This document shows positions 1 through 26,788 of a DNA stretch of 64,000 bases, piece after piece (position 1 is the stretch's first letter; each line of letters starts with the position of its first letter). Under the pieces are notes generated by a model. The model worked only from the letters and a program-made list of their open reading frames with translations. It was not told where the DNA came from and did no database searches. The DNA lies in assembly GCA_905250025.1 (NCBI GenBank), contig CAJNOJ010000045.1, positions 459,876 to 523,875 on the forward strand. Direction: 5' to 3'. This stretch comes from Adineta ricciae (taxonomy: Eukaryota > Rotifera > Eurotatoria > Adinetida > Adinetidae). The position numbers and the translations under genes were made by a program.

Positions 1-2270
1 TCCGGATCGTATTTATACAATTCTTCATCACCGATAAGTTCGATAATTCGACGGCCTATTTCGGATTCACGTAATTTATCAATTGCGATCTTCATATTCA
101 ACCTGTGCTCTTCTTTTTCACGTTCCAACGCTGCTTCAGCCTTTCGACGTGCTTGCTCGGCTTTACGACGATTTTCATCTTCCTTGACACGTTCATCTTC
201 TTGATGACGAGAAACGATTTCCCGTTCGCGAAGCTAGAATAGAAATTGAACGAGTTCGATGGTAATGCCAACTACAAGCTATTACTTTATTTCTTGATTC
301 CGTCTCTTTTTCTTCTTTGTAACGTTCAATAAGTTCTCGTCGTCTCAAGATTTCCTTTCTTTGATTGACTTCATCTCGATAGTAAGTTCGAGCAATGTCT
401 TGTTTCAATTTATCATTACGTTCTTTATTTCCCTTCTCATTAATGATTTCCATAGATGCATATACTGATCGCGAAATCGCCATTAATTGATTACGTATTT
501 GTTCATTTGGCATCTTTTGAAGAACGCTGCTCTTCGATGCCATTTGATTATCCGAAGGTTGGCCAGCTGATAAATTCAAATCCGTACCGAACGTTAACGC
601 TTTCGCTTTGTGCTCGATGCGAACTTGGACATCGTTGTTTTTAGCAGCATTGACAATGATTTTTTCCAATCGGTGTTTATCGATTGCAGGTGCAAGATCA
701 ATAAAACGTTTCAATTCGATGGTTCGATAAACTTGAGAAATTTGTTGAAGCAGACGAACAACAGTGACGTCACGTAATGCAGGCATGTATTGAGAATATT
801 CCGGTTGAGCAAGTTTTTCAATGAAATCAATGCTTTCTTCCATTTTCTTCGATAATTTCAATGGATTGAATTCGACTTCTAACCATTCATACATGTTTTT
901 CAATTCCGGATAGACGAAGTTCAAAACACCTTGTTTAATCATGTCACGAATAAGACTAGCACGAGTTGGAATTTGTTGTAAAGACAATAGACTTGTAAGA
1001 CGTTTTTGTTTTTCATTTGTTGTTTCTTCTGTTTCTAAGTGCTCATCGATTTGTGTTCGTGGTGTTGGTAATGGAATCGAAAGAATGGAGAGTACTAGAA
1101 GAACAAGCGAAGAGATCAAATATGTCTTCGTAGTCAATCGAACTTACATGCTTTTGTTGATAAACGACTTAATTCAGCATGGGTGATATTTTTCTTTTGT
1201 TCTCGATGTAAAACATAGAGTTTAAGAACAGTAGTGGCATGAAAAACATAATTTCCAGCTTTCCAGAAAACGAGAGCCACTTTACTGTAATATGAAGCAA
1301 GTTGTTGAGGTCGCGGTGTCTTCTTGGAAATAGTTGTAAAAGCATGAATATCTTCTACAGCTTTGAAGGCTTCCTAGAAGATGTAAAACAAATCGATATG
1401 TGAATTGATTGTCGAGATGTCTTTACCTGCCACAGTTCCATCGCAATAGCCGTATCGAGTTGAACTAAACGTGTTTCCAAATGTAATGCTTGTGTTTCAG
1501 GCAATTGGAAGTTCACACTATACATTTGTTGCGAATATTTTTGTGATTGTTGAAAATGTGTTCGAATCGTGTCGCACAGTTTTCGGAATTCAGGTCGACG
1601 GTTGTATTGTTGACAAAAACGAAAACCCATTTGAGCAACTTCTTGATAGATCTTTTCGACACGATTATTGTTTTTCAACAAATCTAAGCATTGTTTGTAG
1701 GATTCCCATACGAATTTCAACCATGGTGCGAGCATGTCACGATCGGTACGATCTTGTTGCGATTCGCCACTAACGGCACTCAGTAAGAGACTTTCTGGTG
1801 TTTGGATGACTTCCAAATCATCAATATCAACAAGAGCGTTCGTAGCTGCTTGTCGTGCTTCGGAACAGCGTTGTTCACCTAGTTTAAGGAATTTCATGAT
1901 GACATCTTCGAGCGATTTAACTGATACCTACAAAGACCAAAGATAACAATTTGAAAAGAACAATTGGAGATCTTACTGTTTGTGAAATTGTCTTATATTG
2001 ATGAAGACCATCTTTGGCAAGTTGACTTTTCTTCAATTCCACGCATAATTCCAAGAACTTTTCCATTAACGGTTCGTGCGTTTTCGTCCATGTTCGATGG
2101 CGACGAGATGTAATCACCTCGAAAAGTGTTTCCAAAGCGCGTTGTTTTTTACCGACATCAATCAATTCTAAATGATTCCATCGGAAATTTCACATTATAT
2201 TCAGCTATGTTGAACAAACTGATTTACCTTCGGCACGGCGAAGAGCACTTTCAGGTTTCATGAAGACCAT
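1..2270 (-). CDS. EIF3A: Eukaryotic translation initiation factor 3 subunit A (5' part, truncated by window edge)
   Basis: Six exons read on the minus strand: 2228..2270, 1977..2167, 1427..1927, 1148..1373, 286..1094, 1..233. The reading phase is maintained across all five introns (41-60 bases). The first residues ([18 protein letters not shown]) and the run after exon 4 ([15 protein letters not shown]) match the N-terminal half of eIF3a, the scaffold of the eIF3 complex that brings mRNA to the 40S ribosome. The helical repeat/PCI region lies in exons 3-5. The last visible part (exon 6) enters the highly charged E/R/K-rich helix typical of the eIF3a spectrin-like region. About 667 codons are present; the C-terminal half lies beyond position 1. 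The family assignment is firm; exon borders were chosen by phase and GT/AG consensus. Confidence 0.93.
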
Positions 2271-2742
2271 TTTTAATTATCTACAATAGCAGAAGAGAAA
2301 ACTTGAAATAAGTCAATATTGATTCGAACGGATAAAAGGCATATTTTTGATTCCGATATATATATAGATTAGTGTTAGCGCCGGCGAGGAAAAAAGGACC
2401 ATGTTTGATGACGAAGTTCTTGTTTTTTTCTATTGGTTGTTTTGTTACGAAATTTTTATTTTTCGAACAAAGTTACCGTAATTCGAGATTATTCATGTTT
2501 AAACCTTTTCCATCATAGAGATTACGTAATTGAGATGATTATCGAAAAGTAAACGCATAATCGAATTTTCATGAAATTGTAAACTAGTGACATCTAGTTG
2601 GATTTAAAAAAAAACGGTGGTATTCTGTGACATTAACGTGAAAAATACTTCTTCTTTTGACTACATGAAAATATACAAACAAGAAAGAAAGACTAAAATC
2701 CAAAAAAAGAAACGGAGAGAACTTTATTGTCTTTCTCGAAAG
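2271..2742. other. Intergenic: eIF3a upstream region and K2P 3' UTR
   Basis: 472 bases between two minus-strand genes. A poly(A) signal AATAAA for the K2P-like gene reads on the minus strand at 2723-2728, only 15-20 bases past its stop codon. An AT-rich stretch (tatatatatag, about 2356-2366) lies about 90 bases upstream of the eIF3a start and could be its core promoter. Nothing else recognisable. Confidence 0.4.
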
Positions 2743-4529
2743 TCAATTCTCATCATCACTTGGTGTTAACAAGGCTGCGATTTGTTTGGAGAGTTGAGAA
2801 AATTCTTCTTGATTAACTTCATATTTACGCGGTAGTTCGGGCGAAGGTGAGGCTGATACTTTCACTGAACATGTAACTGAATTGGGCGCAGAGTTCACCG
2901 CACGACGACGAGAATTCGGTAGAAGTGTTAATGACGGTAAGGTATCATCGATCGATGATGTTTGTGATTGTGTGGCCATTTGATTAATAATCGTTTTAGC
3001 TACTAATGTTGCACGTCTTTGACGTATGCGATCTAGATTAGGAGGAGGAGGATAATCCACAGCTTCATCATCTTCAGGTCCTGAACTGCTATCAGCTATC
3101 GACGAAGATGATGTTGAAATTACACTGTGTTTTCTCACAGGCAGGATGGGAAGTGTGGAATCAGCACAGCGACCACATCGTCGAATGATCGTTGTAACTT
3201 GAACACTCTTATCCAGGTGACTTTCGGTTTCACCTTCAATGGTTTTTAATCGACCAATAATTCCAGTGGAAAGACGGCGAAATGGTTCAGCAATACCAAC
3301 TGGACGCAGCGACGATTGTTGTTCGGCAGATTTTGCTCGTGGTATATGAGAACTGCAAGATTGATCGTATTTCTTCATTCGATACGAACTGATATGAGTA
3401 TCTGTCAATATATCATTTGGATTTAAATCATGATAGCCTAATAAATAACCAACTGTCAAAAATAAACTTTTGCGACAAACGCATCTTACCTAATTGTTCG
3501 GTAAAATCCATCAGATTCTTCAACAAGCGATTGCCACACGTTTCCAATAGTCGTTCCATTCGAACTTTAACTGCTTTGACATATAAAAATCCTATGGCTA
3601 AACCAATAAACAGATAGACACTTGTAAAAAATAGATGTTTGCCATCATGGATCTTCCGATTGAAACTTATCGTAAATATAATTGTGAAACATAAATAAAT
3701 GCTCTCGAAAAAGGATTTCGAGGAAATAAACCAAGCTCCGAAGAGAATGTAAACAGTTAATGTGATAATCAATTGCGCAATTGTGAGATTTCTTTCGAAA
3801 ATATCTTGATCGTTTTGAAATATTTTCTGACATTGATTTTCGATGAAATGAAACAATCCGAATCGACGCATACGAAGGAAATATTTCGTGGAATAGATGT
3901 CGAATAAGATCAGTGAAATACATTCGATCAAATCTTGAATCAAGTAACTTAAATCAGTTAAGAACACCAAAGTTAATGGAATGCCAAAGCTTGTGAAGAT
4001 AATTACGAAGATTTTACCAAGATTCTTCTTCGGAATAAATTCATTCGAACCTGAAGGAGAACATCAATGGTAAGCTTGGGAAAAATAACATGTTCCTACC
4101 GATTGTCGTCAGACTTGTTCCAAGAAAAAATAATGAATTGGAAAAATTCAATGTCGAATTATCCTGAACAAGCGCTTGTTTTTTCAGCTCATTTTCGTAT
4201 TGACGAAGATGTTTATAAACATAACGAGTGTACTGTTGTAAGTCTAATACTTGTCGTTTCTCGATGATCTTTATCAAAAGACGCTCGCGTTCTTTTTGAA
4301 GATGCTTGACAGACGAAGAATTCACTGGAAATTCTTCCGATTCGATCTCTTGAAGAATACTAGCACCAATCAACATGTAAATAAGAAAGACTAGACAGAT
4401 TGATAAATGCGGTATAAACAGCAATGAACAACATCTGAGAAGGGCAATATTGATAGATGAGAATGTGAACAAAAGAAGAACATACTTCATCGATGAAATC
4501 CAATCGCGAATGTCGAATTTCTTTGCCAT
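2743..4529 (-). CDS. Two-pore-domain potassium channel (K2P)-like protein with non-canonical selectivity filters
   Basis: Three exons: 4100..4529, 3490..4050, 2743..3437; together 562 codons, phase preserved. The order is that of K2P channels: M1 (ending YMLIGASILQEIE, about residue 70), a coiled extracellular cap, pore loop 1 (SNSLFFLGTSLTTIG, about 130-144), M2 (IIFTSFGIPLTLVFL), M3, pore loop 2 (about 255-275), M4 (YLFIGLAIGFLYVKA), then a long polar cytoplasmic tail of about 230 residues. In pore 1 the expected T-x-G-Y-G is TTIGSN, formed across the first intron; in pore 2 the expected T-x-G-F-G is TISFN. Both filters therefore lack the residues that line a K+ path. The rest is intact, so the gene is not simply decayed. 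It may be a non-conducting subunit or have altered selectivity. AATAAA follows the stop at 2723-2728. Family call good; function uncertain. Confidence 0.8.
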
Positions 4530-5700
4530 TGTTAGGTCAGAAGATGAGATGGATCAAGAGTGAATGTTACTTATGTACAGAAGATGGACACTTCTGTAAA
4601 GAAAAAGAGGATTCGTCAATATCTTCTTTTCAAATACGGAGAAAGCGTTTAAATTAATATAATTGGTCGAGTGGAAAACAAAACAAGACGAAGCTAATCG
4701 ATTTGTCAACAAATGTTCGACTTTATGCTTCGCTTGAGATCGATTTTAAGATGGGAAACGAGTGTTTTTCTTAGAGCATAACATCATGAACTTACGTTTT
4801 GCCATTTGAAACTATGGTTAAGGAGAAAATCAACACAGAACGTGCCTTCATATATGTAATAAGATAAGTTAGAGAAAGGAAAATGATTATCTTTGAGACG
4901 AGTGTACATACAAACGTTTGGTCTTGCTATATCTTTCTTCCTGCTATGCTAATTGATTTATTTCTCTCTAGAGACAAACTTGTATTTTCTATCGTTAGAT
5001 TTCTTCCTATTGTCGAAGTGCTGACAGACAAGCAATATGAATGTGTCAAAGTTCCATTCAAAACTTGTTTTCATTTTATGTTTTGAAGGTGACAGTAGAG
5101 AGAGAAAACCTATCGGAGATCTTGTTTTTCTATCTGTATTTATCTAGATATATCAATCTTTGCAAGATGTGATAATCATAACAAAAAATACGACAACAAC
5201 GGATCAGATTTTGTCAATGAGTCGAAAAGGTTAATAAGAAACCTAATCTACTGATAAAACCAAATGCAACAAACTTTTCTTTTGAAGAAATAGGAAAAAC
5301 CTGTTCGATTCACCTTGAATGACAAGTCGATGATAGAAGAAGATATACCAGAAAGTGTAAGCACTTCGTATCTGGATAGGAGAAGATGAGTGATACACAC
5401 ATCTGCAGATATATTTATGTTTTTCTCATCAATAATGACAACGGACGAATGAAGATCATTGATGTCAGTAATCCGAATGAATTATATCTTCATATCGTTC
5501 TTCGTTTGCACAGCAAGTGAATATGAAGTCTATTTTAGGAAAATGTTGACGTTTGCACGTTTAATTATCGATGATATAAAAGGCAAAGGAAATCTGTTAT
5601 GACAGACGATTTCTTTAATTATTACCAGAAAATTCGACTACAAACCCAATCCGATGAAAAGCAAGTTCTCATTGCAAATATGTCGTCTTTGATTAATGTT

Positions 5701-5870
5701 CGGCTAGTTGATAGGAAGTTTTAGACAACTCTTTATCTCTTCTTTTACTTAATTTGTCTCAAAGGACATTTTGTTTATCTTTCTCTATCTATCGATTTCA
5801 AGTTGAATTCAATGTAACATGGTCGTAGACGTTTGTACGTGTGTCGTGAATAGATCTTCGCGGACAAATA
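5701..5870 (+). repeat. Diverged direct repeat, copy A
   Basis: Aligns by eye to copy B at 6538-6735 in the same orientation. Shared blocks in the same order include agacaactct, tttacttaatttgtct, ttgtttatct and tgaataaat/tgaatagat. Identity by eye is roughly 65-75 percent. No coding potential is seen in either copy. Confidence 0.6.
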
Positions 5871-6537
5871 GTTTTTCATCAGAGAATGTCATTCGATGAA
5901 AAAGAAATTGAAAATGTGCAAAATATCAAACAGAAATACAGTATGTCTTTCAAGCGCTACAAAAAGAAAGAACACATGAAAAATCTCATTTTTGTCCAAC
6001 AATCGATTGGAACATCCAGCATTTGCTTTACACACAAGCGTACCTTTCGCAGTGTCCGTTGATTTTTTTGTCACATTGATTCAACGATAATCTAGTATTT
6101 CGTCTGCGGTTCATCAGCGCGACCTATCGAAAGACTACTATGAATATTTTCCTTGTACAAAATGAAAGCAATTGGAACTTATACTTAGGTGTCAAGATTG
6201 ACGTGCATAGTGAAATGCCTAGTTTATGATCGACAAAAGTAAACAATCTCAAAGTGAATGTCATAGATCACTATTCAAACCACAAATACTTCACCCTTCA
6301 TCACAGTACAATTCATCATTTGTTCGTCACAAGTCAATATTTCAGTGTCTTAGAAATGCTTCTGATTGATCTTTGTACTTCTATCCTCTTTTTTTTGCGG
6401 TTTATATGGCTGCAAAAGAAGATTCTATGTACTTGAAAACAATATTTTATAATTTTGAAACTGTCATGTTTTCTTTTCAACGAAAATAGTTTTGCTATTA
6501 ACACTTGCCGTAAGATTCATCTACATTCACTCTCATC

Positions 6538-6735
6538 CTACGAGCTGTCAGGACGTTTCAGACAACTCTAAGCCACTTTTTTTACTTAATTTGTCTTCAA
6601 GCACGTCTTGTTTATCTTACACTATCTGTCAATTTCAAATTAAATCCAATGAAGCTTAGGTGTATCGAATGATAAAAAGGGTAGTCGCAGATATTTGTAC
6701 TCGTGCCATGAATAAATATTGACGATAAAACATTA
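6538..6735 (+). repeat. Diverged direct repeat, copy B
   Basis: Second copy of the element at 5701-5870, carrying an extra insertion of about 25 bases near its 3' third (around 6660-6685). No terminal inverted repeats or target-site duplications were recognised. Confidence 0.6.
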
Positions 6736-7501
6736 TCTTCGAAATAAATACCTGCGGTCAAATAACCATTCAGACTGCAAACGATGCAAATCGATTACAC
6801 ATTTTTTTTTTCAGTAGAGACGAATGTTTATGCGGCAGATTTTCTAAACACTCGATCGATTCAATTAAGTACATATCCATATAATACAACCCAGTAGAAA
6901 GGAATTCATGATTCTGCGTGTACTGTTGGCAAGTGACCTTGATGAAACGACTTATTATGTGCCACATCGAAGCTAATATTTTTTACAGATTAGGCTATTG
7001 ACATAATGAAAGAGAGAAAAATATTTTTGTTTAGTTTGTTTTGATATTCGCTTTTGACGAACATATGCTTACGAGTGATATAACTCAATCAGTTCAATGA
7101 TACAGACATATCAACTTCTGTTCGAAAATTTTCTCTCTTCTCAACAGTACGAAATCAATGGCAATCTTTCGAATAGTCTATTTGTTCTGATAAAAGGTCA
7201 ATAGGTGAATACGATTACATCATATCAATGTGTATGTGAGAAGCAATAGCGAATTCCAATGAACCTAATTATTGTTTACATTTTGATTATCGAGAATATT
7301 TTTTTTCATTTACCACATCAATTTTTGAAAGAAAAAAAGGACGTTGTAGAACAGAAAAAGAACAGCAACCTTGTATGTTGTCATTGTCAACTATACTTTC
7401 ATTCTTCAATAAGTGCGTATGCAATTCGATTGTAAAATCCATAATGACAATATGATTCGTTGGTACTCTCTTCGACAAGTTTGCTTTTTCTTCCTTTCGT
7501 A

Positions 7502-7509
7502 TATATAAA
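7502..7509 (+). promoter_or_regulatory. TATA-like element of the claudin-like gene
   Basis: tatataaa lies about 340 bases before the start codon at 7852. The leader between them could be long or spliced. Positional inference only. Confidence 0.3.
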
Positions 7510-7851
7510 CGAAAAGTCTCTCCGTTCTCTTTTTCGCTCGTTTTATCGCCAGATGAAAGAACTGTACGTTAAGCACACACACACATGAAATATTAAAAAA
7601 AAAAGAGAGTAAAGAACAAGGTTTAGTTTAGCATACGGTAAAAACTTCACCGACTAGTGATATTAGGTGTCCTATAGGTACGTATAGAACGTGTTTGAAT
7701 AGAAATTCAATTGGAATTACCTTAGAAAAGCACTTGATTTACATCTTTTTTTGATCTTTAACAGCACGATAAAGATAAAAAGTGTAAGAATGGATATAAA
7801 ACCGTCAGAGGATTTCATAAATCTTTGCCATGTTGTTTGTAGAAATGTTCA

Positions 7852-9018
7852 ATGTTGGAGAAACAGTCAAGAAATAGTTCCATACATGAATATCCTTCCG
7901 AAACGAACCGATTGAACAAAGGAAAGAACATCGCCAAAGGCAGAATACCAATTAGTGTTACTATCGGTCTTGTTTTAACATGCATTACAATTGCACTTCA
8001 ATGTATTGCATTTTTCACACCACATTGGAAAGAAATTTCTCCTAGCGCACATTCACTGTATGTCGATGGCGTCGATGCATTAATTCGTACCGAAGTTTTG
8101 CATTATTTCAACACAATTCATCGTTACACACGTCATTCTTATGGTTTATTTCAACGATGTGAATATATTCTCAGTAATTCTTCTGTCTATAACTATCAAA
8201 CCAATCTCGTGAACATCTTTCGAAATCAGAACGGACAGAAATGTACGAAAAACTACTTGCCATCGTATAATGACGAACATTTCAATGAATGTCATAGTTT
8301 ACCTTATTATCGATTTTGTACGAAGGCGAGCGAGAAGAAATTCGATGTTAACAATGATTATCTTCGTACCGCATTTGATATCTCATCTTTAAGCAGTAGT
8401 TCTGATTCGAAATCTTCTTGTGAATGTCATTATCCACCCTATGTTATTCTCTGCCGTATTCTGACGATTGTAGGATTATTATTTCTTGCTCTTACTATTA
8501 TTTTATATATTTGCACACTGTTTTGTAACAATCAACACTATCGAATGAAAATACGATGCTTTGGCTTTTTAACAGTGATATCGTCGGTTTTATTTCTCTT
8601 GTTAACTCTAATTATTACACGTCAACATATGGAATACGAATCAATGGATTATCTGATTGCGATCCAGAAACATTATCGTTCCAATCAGATTTACAAATTA
8701 TCTCAAGATATGAAAATTGCCATCGATCGATTTTTAGAAAGTGTTGAAATTCGAACGGGATATTCAGCGATCGTGGCTTGGGTCGCGCTCGTTCTATCGA
8801 TTGTCGATGGAATTCTATTAGTAACGACATGTCGAACATCAAATGAAGCAAGCGATGATGAAAGCGAAACACATATGAACTTAATGTCATCGTCAGCCAA
8901 TGAAGATCATCAATTTACAGCTATTCCCGATGATATTCAATCTCCGTCGACATTCGTCAATCATCATCATCATGAAATGCCTCACAAGTTACCAACGTTA
9001 CATGAAGATGAAGTATGA
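7852..9018 (+). CDS. Four-transmembrane claudin/PMP22-superfamily-like membrane protein
   Basis: Single exon, 388 residues. Four hydrophobic helices: about 33-55 (IGLVLTCITIALQCIAFF), 196-222, 236-257 and 305-326. The large first extracellular loop (55-195) has many cysteines and the motif GLFQRCEYI, reminiscent of the G-L-x-x-C signature of claudins and their relatives (PMP22, clarins, stargazins). The C-terminal tail is cytoplasmic, acidic and His-rich (NHHHHEM). The loop is much longer than in vertebrate claudins (about 140 against about 50 residues). The start at 7852 is the first in-frame ATG; an out-of-frame ATG at 7845 opens an overlapping upstream ORF of 10 codons. AATAAA is at 9059-9064. 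It is likely a junctional or channel-accessory protein. The superfamily call rests on topology plus a short motif. Confidence 0.7.
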   Translation: MLEKQSRNSSIHEYPSETNRLNKGKNIAKGRIPISVTIGLVLTCITIALQCIAFFTPHWKEISPSAHSLYVDGVDALIRTEVLHYFNTIHRYTRHSYGLFQRCEYILSNSSVYNYQTNLVNIFRNQNGQKCTKNYLPSYNDEHFNECHSLPYYRFCTKASEKKFDVNNDYLRTAFDISSLSSSSDSKSSCECHYPPYVILCRILTIVGLLFLALTIILYICTLFCNNQHYRMKIRCFGFLTVISSVLFLLLTLIITRQHMEYESMDYLIAIQKHYRSNQIYKLSQDMKIAIDRFLESVEIRTGYSAIVAWVALVLSIVDGILLVTTCRTSNEASDDESETHMNLMSSSANEDHQFTAIPDDIQSPSTFVNHHHHEMPHKLPTLHEDEV

Positions 9019-9223
9019 CAATTTAGTGAAAATGATAACCTTTGTTCTTCTATTGTAAAATAAATTTACATAGAGAATCGTGTTTTTCAAGTTGTAAAAT
9101 GAGACAAATGTGAGTGTTATAAACAAAGAAAAACAGGAAAAAAATCAAGTGTTCGACTGTTCGCGTGATGTTTTGTGTATTATTGTATTCTTTTTTTCGA
9201 ATATTTTTATTTTATATATGCTT

Positions 9224-9565
9224 TCAATCAAATCGATAGCGTTTATCAAAACGATATCGTTTATTAAATCCATCTGTATTCACTTGTCTTTGATCGAATC
9301 GGTAACGTTTATCGAAACGATATCGCTTGTCGATCGGAAGGAAACGGTCGTCATCATCACTTTCCAACGATGTTGAACTATCTTTTTTATCGAAACGATA
9401 ACGTTTTGCCAAAATCAGACCATCCGAAGGACGTTCACTACAAACATATAACAATTGACTGCCAATCTAGAGAGGTACGATTGAAACTTAGAAGAAAATC
9501 GTATAAAATCTACGTACGATAATAAGGACAAACAGGAAGCAAAGTTTATTGTTTAGGAGTTCCAT
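9224..9565 (-). CDS. Putative neuropeptide precursor with five YRFD units
   Basis: Two exons: 9518..9565 (16 codons) and 9224..9466 (80 codons plus stop), phase 0, 51-base intron with GT..AG. Exon 1 starts MELLNNKLCFLFVLII and, with the first residues of exon 2 (IGSQLLYVC), makes a classic cleavable signal peptide. The mature part contains YRFD five times, each bounded by basic pairs: KRYRFDKK, KRYRFDKRYRFDQR and KRYRFDKRYRFD followed directly by the stop. Spacers are acidic (LESDDDDRF). Signal peptide, short tandem peptide copies, dibasic cleavage sites and acidic spacers are the layout of invertebrate neuropeptide precursors. There is no Gly before the cleavage sites, so the peptides would carry a free C-terminal Asp instead of an amide, unlike FMRFamide or RYamide peptides. 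Length is 96 residues. Coding is strongly supported; receptor and role are unknown. Confidence 0.75.
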
Positions 9566-9620
9566 TCGTGATTAGATGACGTCGGAGATTTCTGCGAATA
9601 TTAAGTGTAGCTGTGCGCGA

Positions 9621-9637
9621 CTATATATATATATATG
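9621..9637 (-). promoter_or_regulatory. TATA-like AT tract upstream of the YRFD precursor
   Basis: An uninterrupted TA run lies about 56-72 bases before the start codon of the minus-strand precursor gene, a plausible core-promoter position. It could equally be a simple repeat. Confidence 0.3.
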
Positions 9638-10096
9638 ATTGTCAGATGTTCATCGAGTGAAGGAAGGGAAAAGCGAACGACATGATTTTCTCTTTAGATA
9701 GTTAGTTCGGTCGGTCGGTTGAGATGTGCAGAAAGAGAATAAATAGCTCATATTTTTCTCATTGTTCGGGTTATTTTTATATGAAAATGAGCGATTGATC
9801 AGTTATTTCGAATATCTTTGACAAGTGGTACATGAAATTTGTTTCATGTGGGTTATTTTTTCTCAATTGCGTGCTAAATATATCCTACTTAAAATTCTAT
9901 TCAAAGGATAATAAATGAACTTTGCATATGACATTTTCTAATCATGTAGATACATCCAAGAATAACATAGGGTTAAGCAGTTGCGGCGAAAAACAATGAG
10001 TCTAATCGTATTTGTCGTTCGTTTAGTTCCGAACAATTACGTTCTTTCCTTCTTGATTTTTTTATTGATAAATAAATACAACAGTCAGATATTTAA
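9638..10096. other. Intergenic between the YRFD precursor and the DYNC2H1 3' end
   Basis: No gene seen. It contains the DYNC2H1 3' UTR with AATAAA on the minus strand at 10061-10066, about 30 bases past the stop. Confidence 0.5.
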
Positions 10097-26460
<16,364 letters not shown>

Positions 26461-26788
26461 GTTTAAAACATGAATAGAAAGAAATTAAGTTGTATCGAGC
26501 CTCTTACAGCTGATAATTGTCATCGTAGACGAACGTTTCAGACGGTGACTTAGTAACGCCTTATGATTACTTTTCAATGGCAAATCGAGCGACATCTATA
26601 ATAAAAAAGATAAAACTATAAATACTCAAAGAATGGAATATAGATTACCAATGGAATGATTACCCATATTTGATTCAATAACGAAAATAATCTATGGCCC
26701 AATATAATATGACCTAGGTGCTATCTTATGCCCGTGTTAGTATCCGTATACTGTATCAACATTTACTGCATTTGCATCAATCCGTTGA
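26461..26788. promoter_or_regulatory. Divergent promoter region DYNC2H1 / TMEM183
   Basis: Only 328 bases separate the two start codons, which point away from each other, so both promoters must lie here. A GTAAGA donor-like site on the minus strand near 26505 would allow a spliced 5' UTR for DYNC2H1. No TATA box was recognised close to either start. An X-box-type ciliary site was not identified by eye. Confidence 0.5.

Larger units (their letters stand above)
4530..7851. other. Long gene-poor region upstream of K2P (-) and the claudin-like gene (+)
   Basis: 3.3 kb with no open frame that looks coding; the short ORFs here are rich in F, I and K and have no splice partners. It holds a diverged direct repeat (5701-5870 and 6538-6735, listed separately) and a TATA-like element before the claudin-like gene at 7502-7509. 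It may include regulatory DNA for the two flanking divergent genes. Confidence 0.4.

Noticed and set aside
4041-4097. Read-through of K2P exon 1 giving a short truncated channel
   Set aside because: The GT donor at 4098-4099 and phase-correct continuation in exon 2 (M2 to M4) explain the segment better.
9110-9376. Plus-strand ORF with repeated FIKTISFIK-like units
   Set aside because: It is the antisense shadow of the YRFD-coding repeats, has no signal peptide or splice partner, and its repetition follows from the minus-strand repeat.
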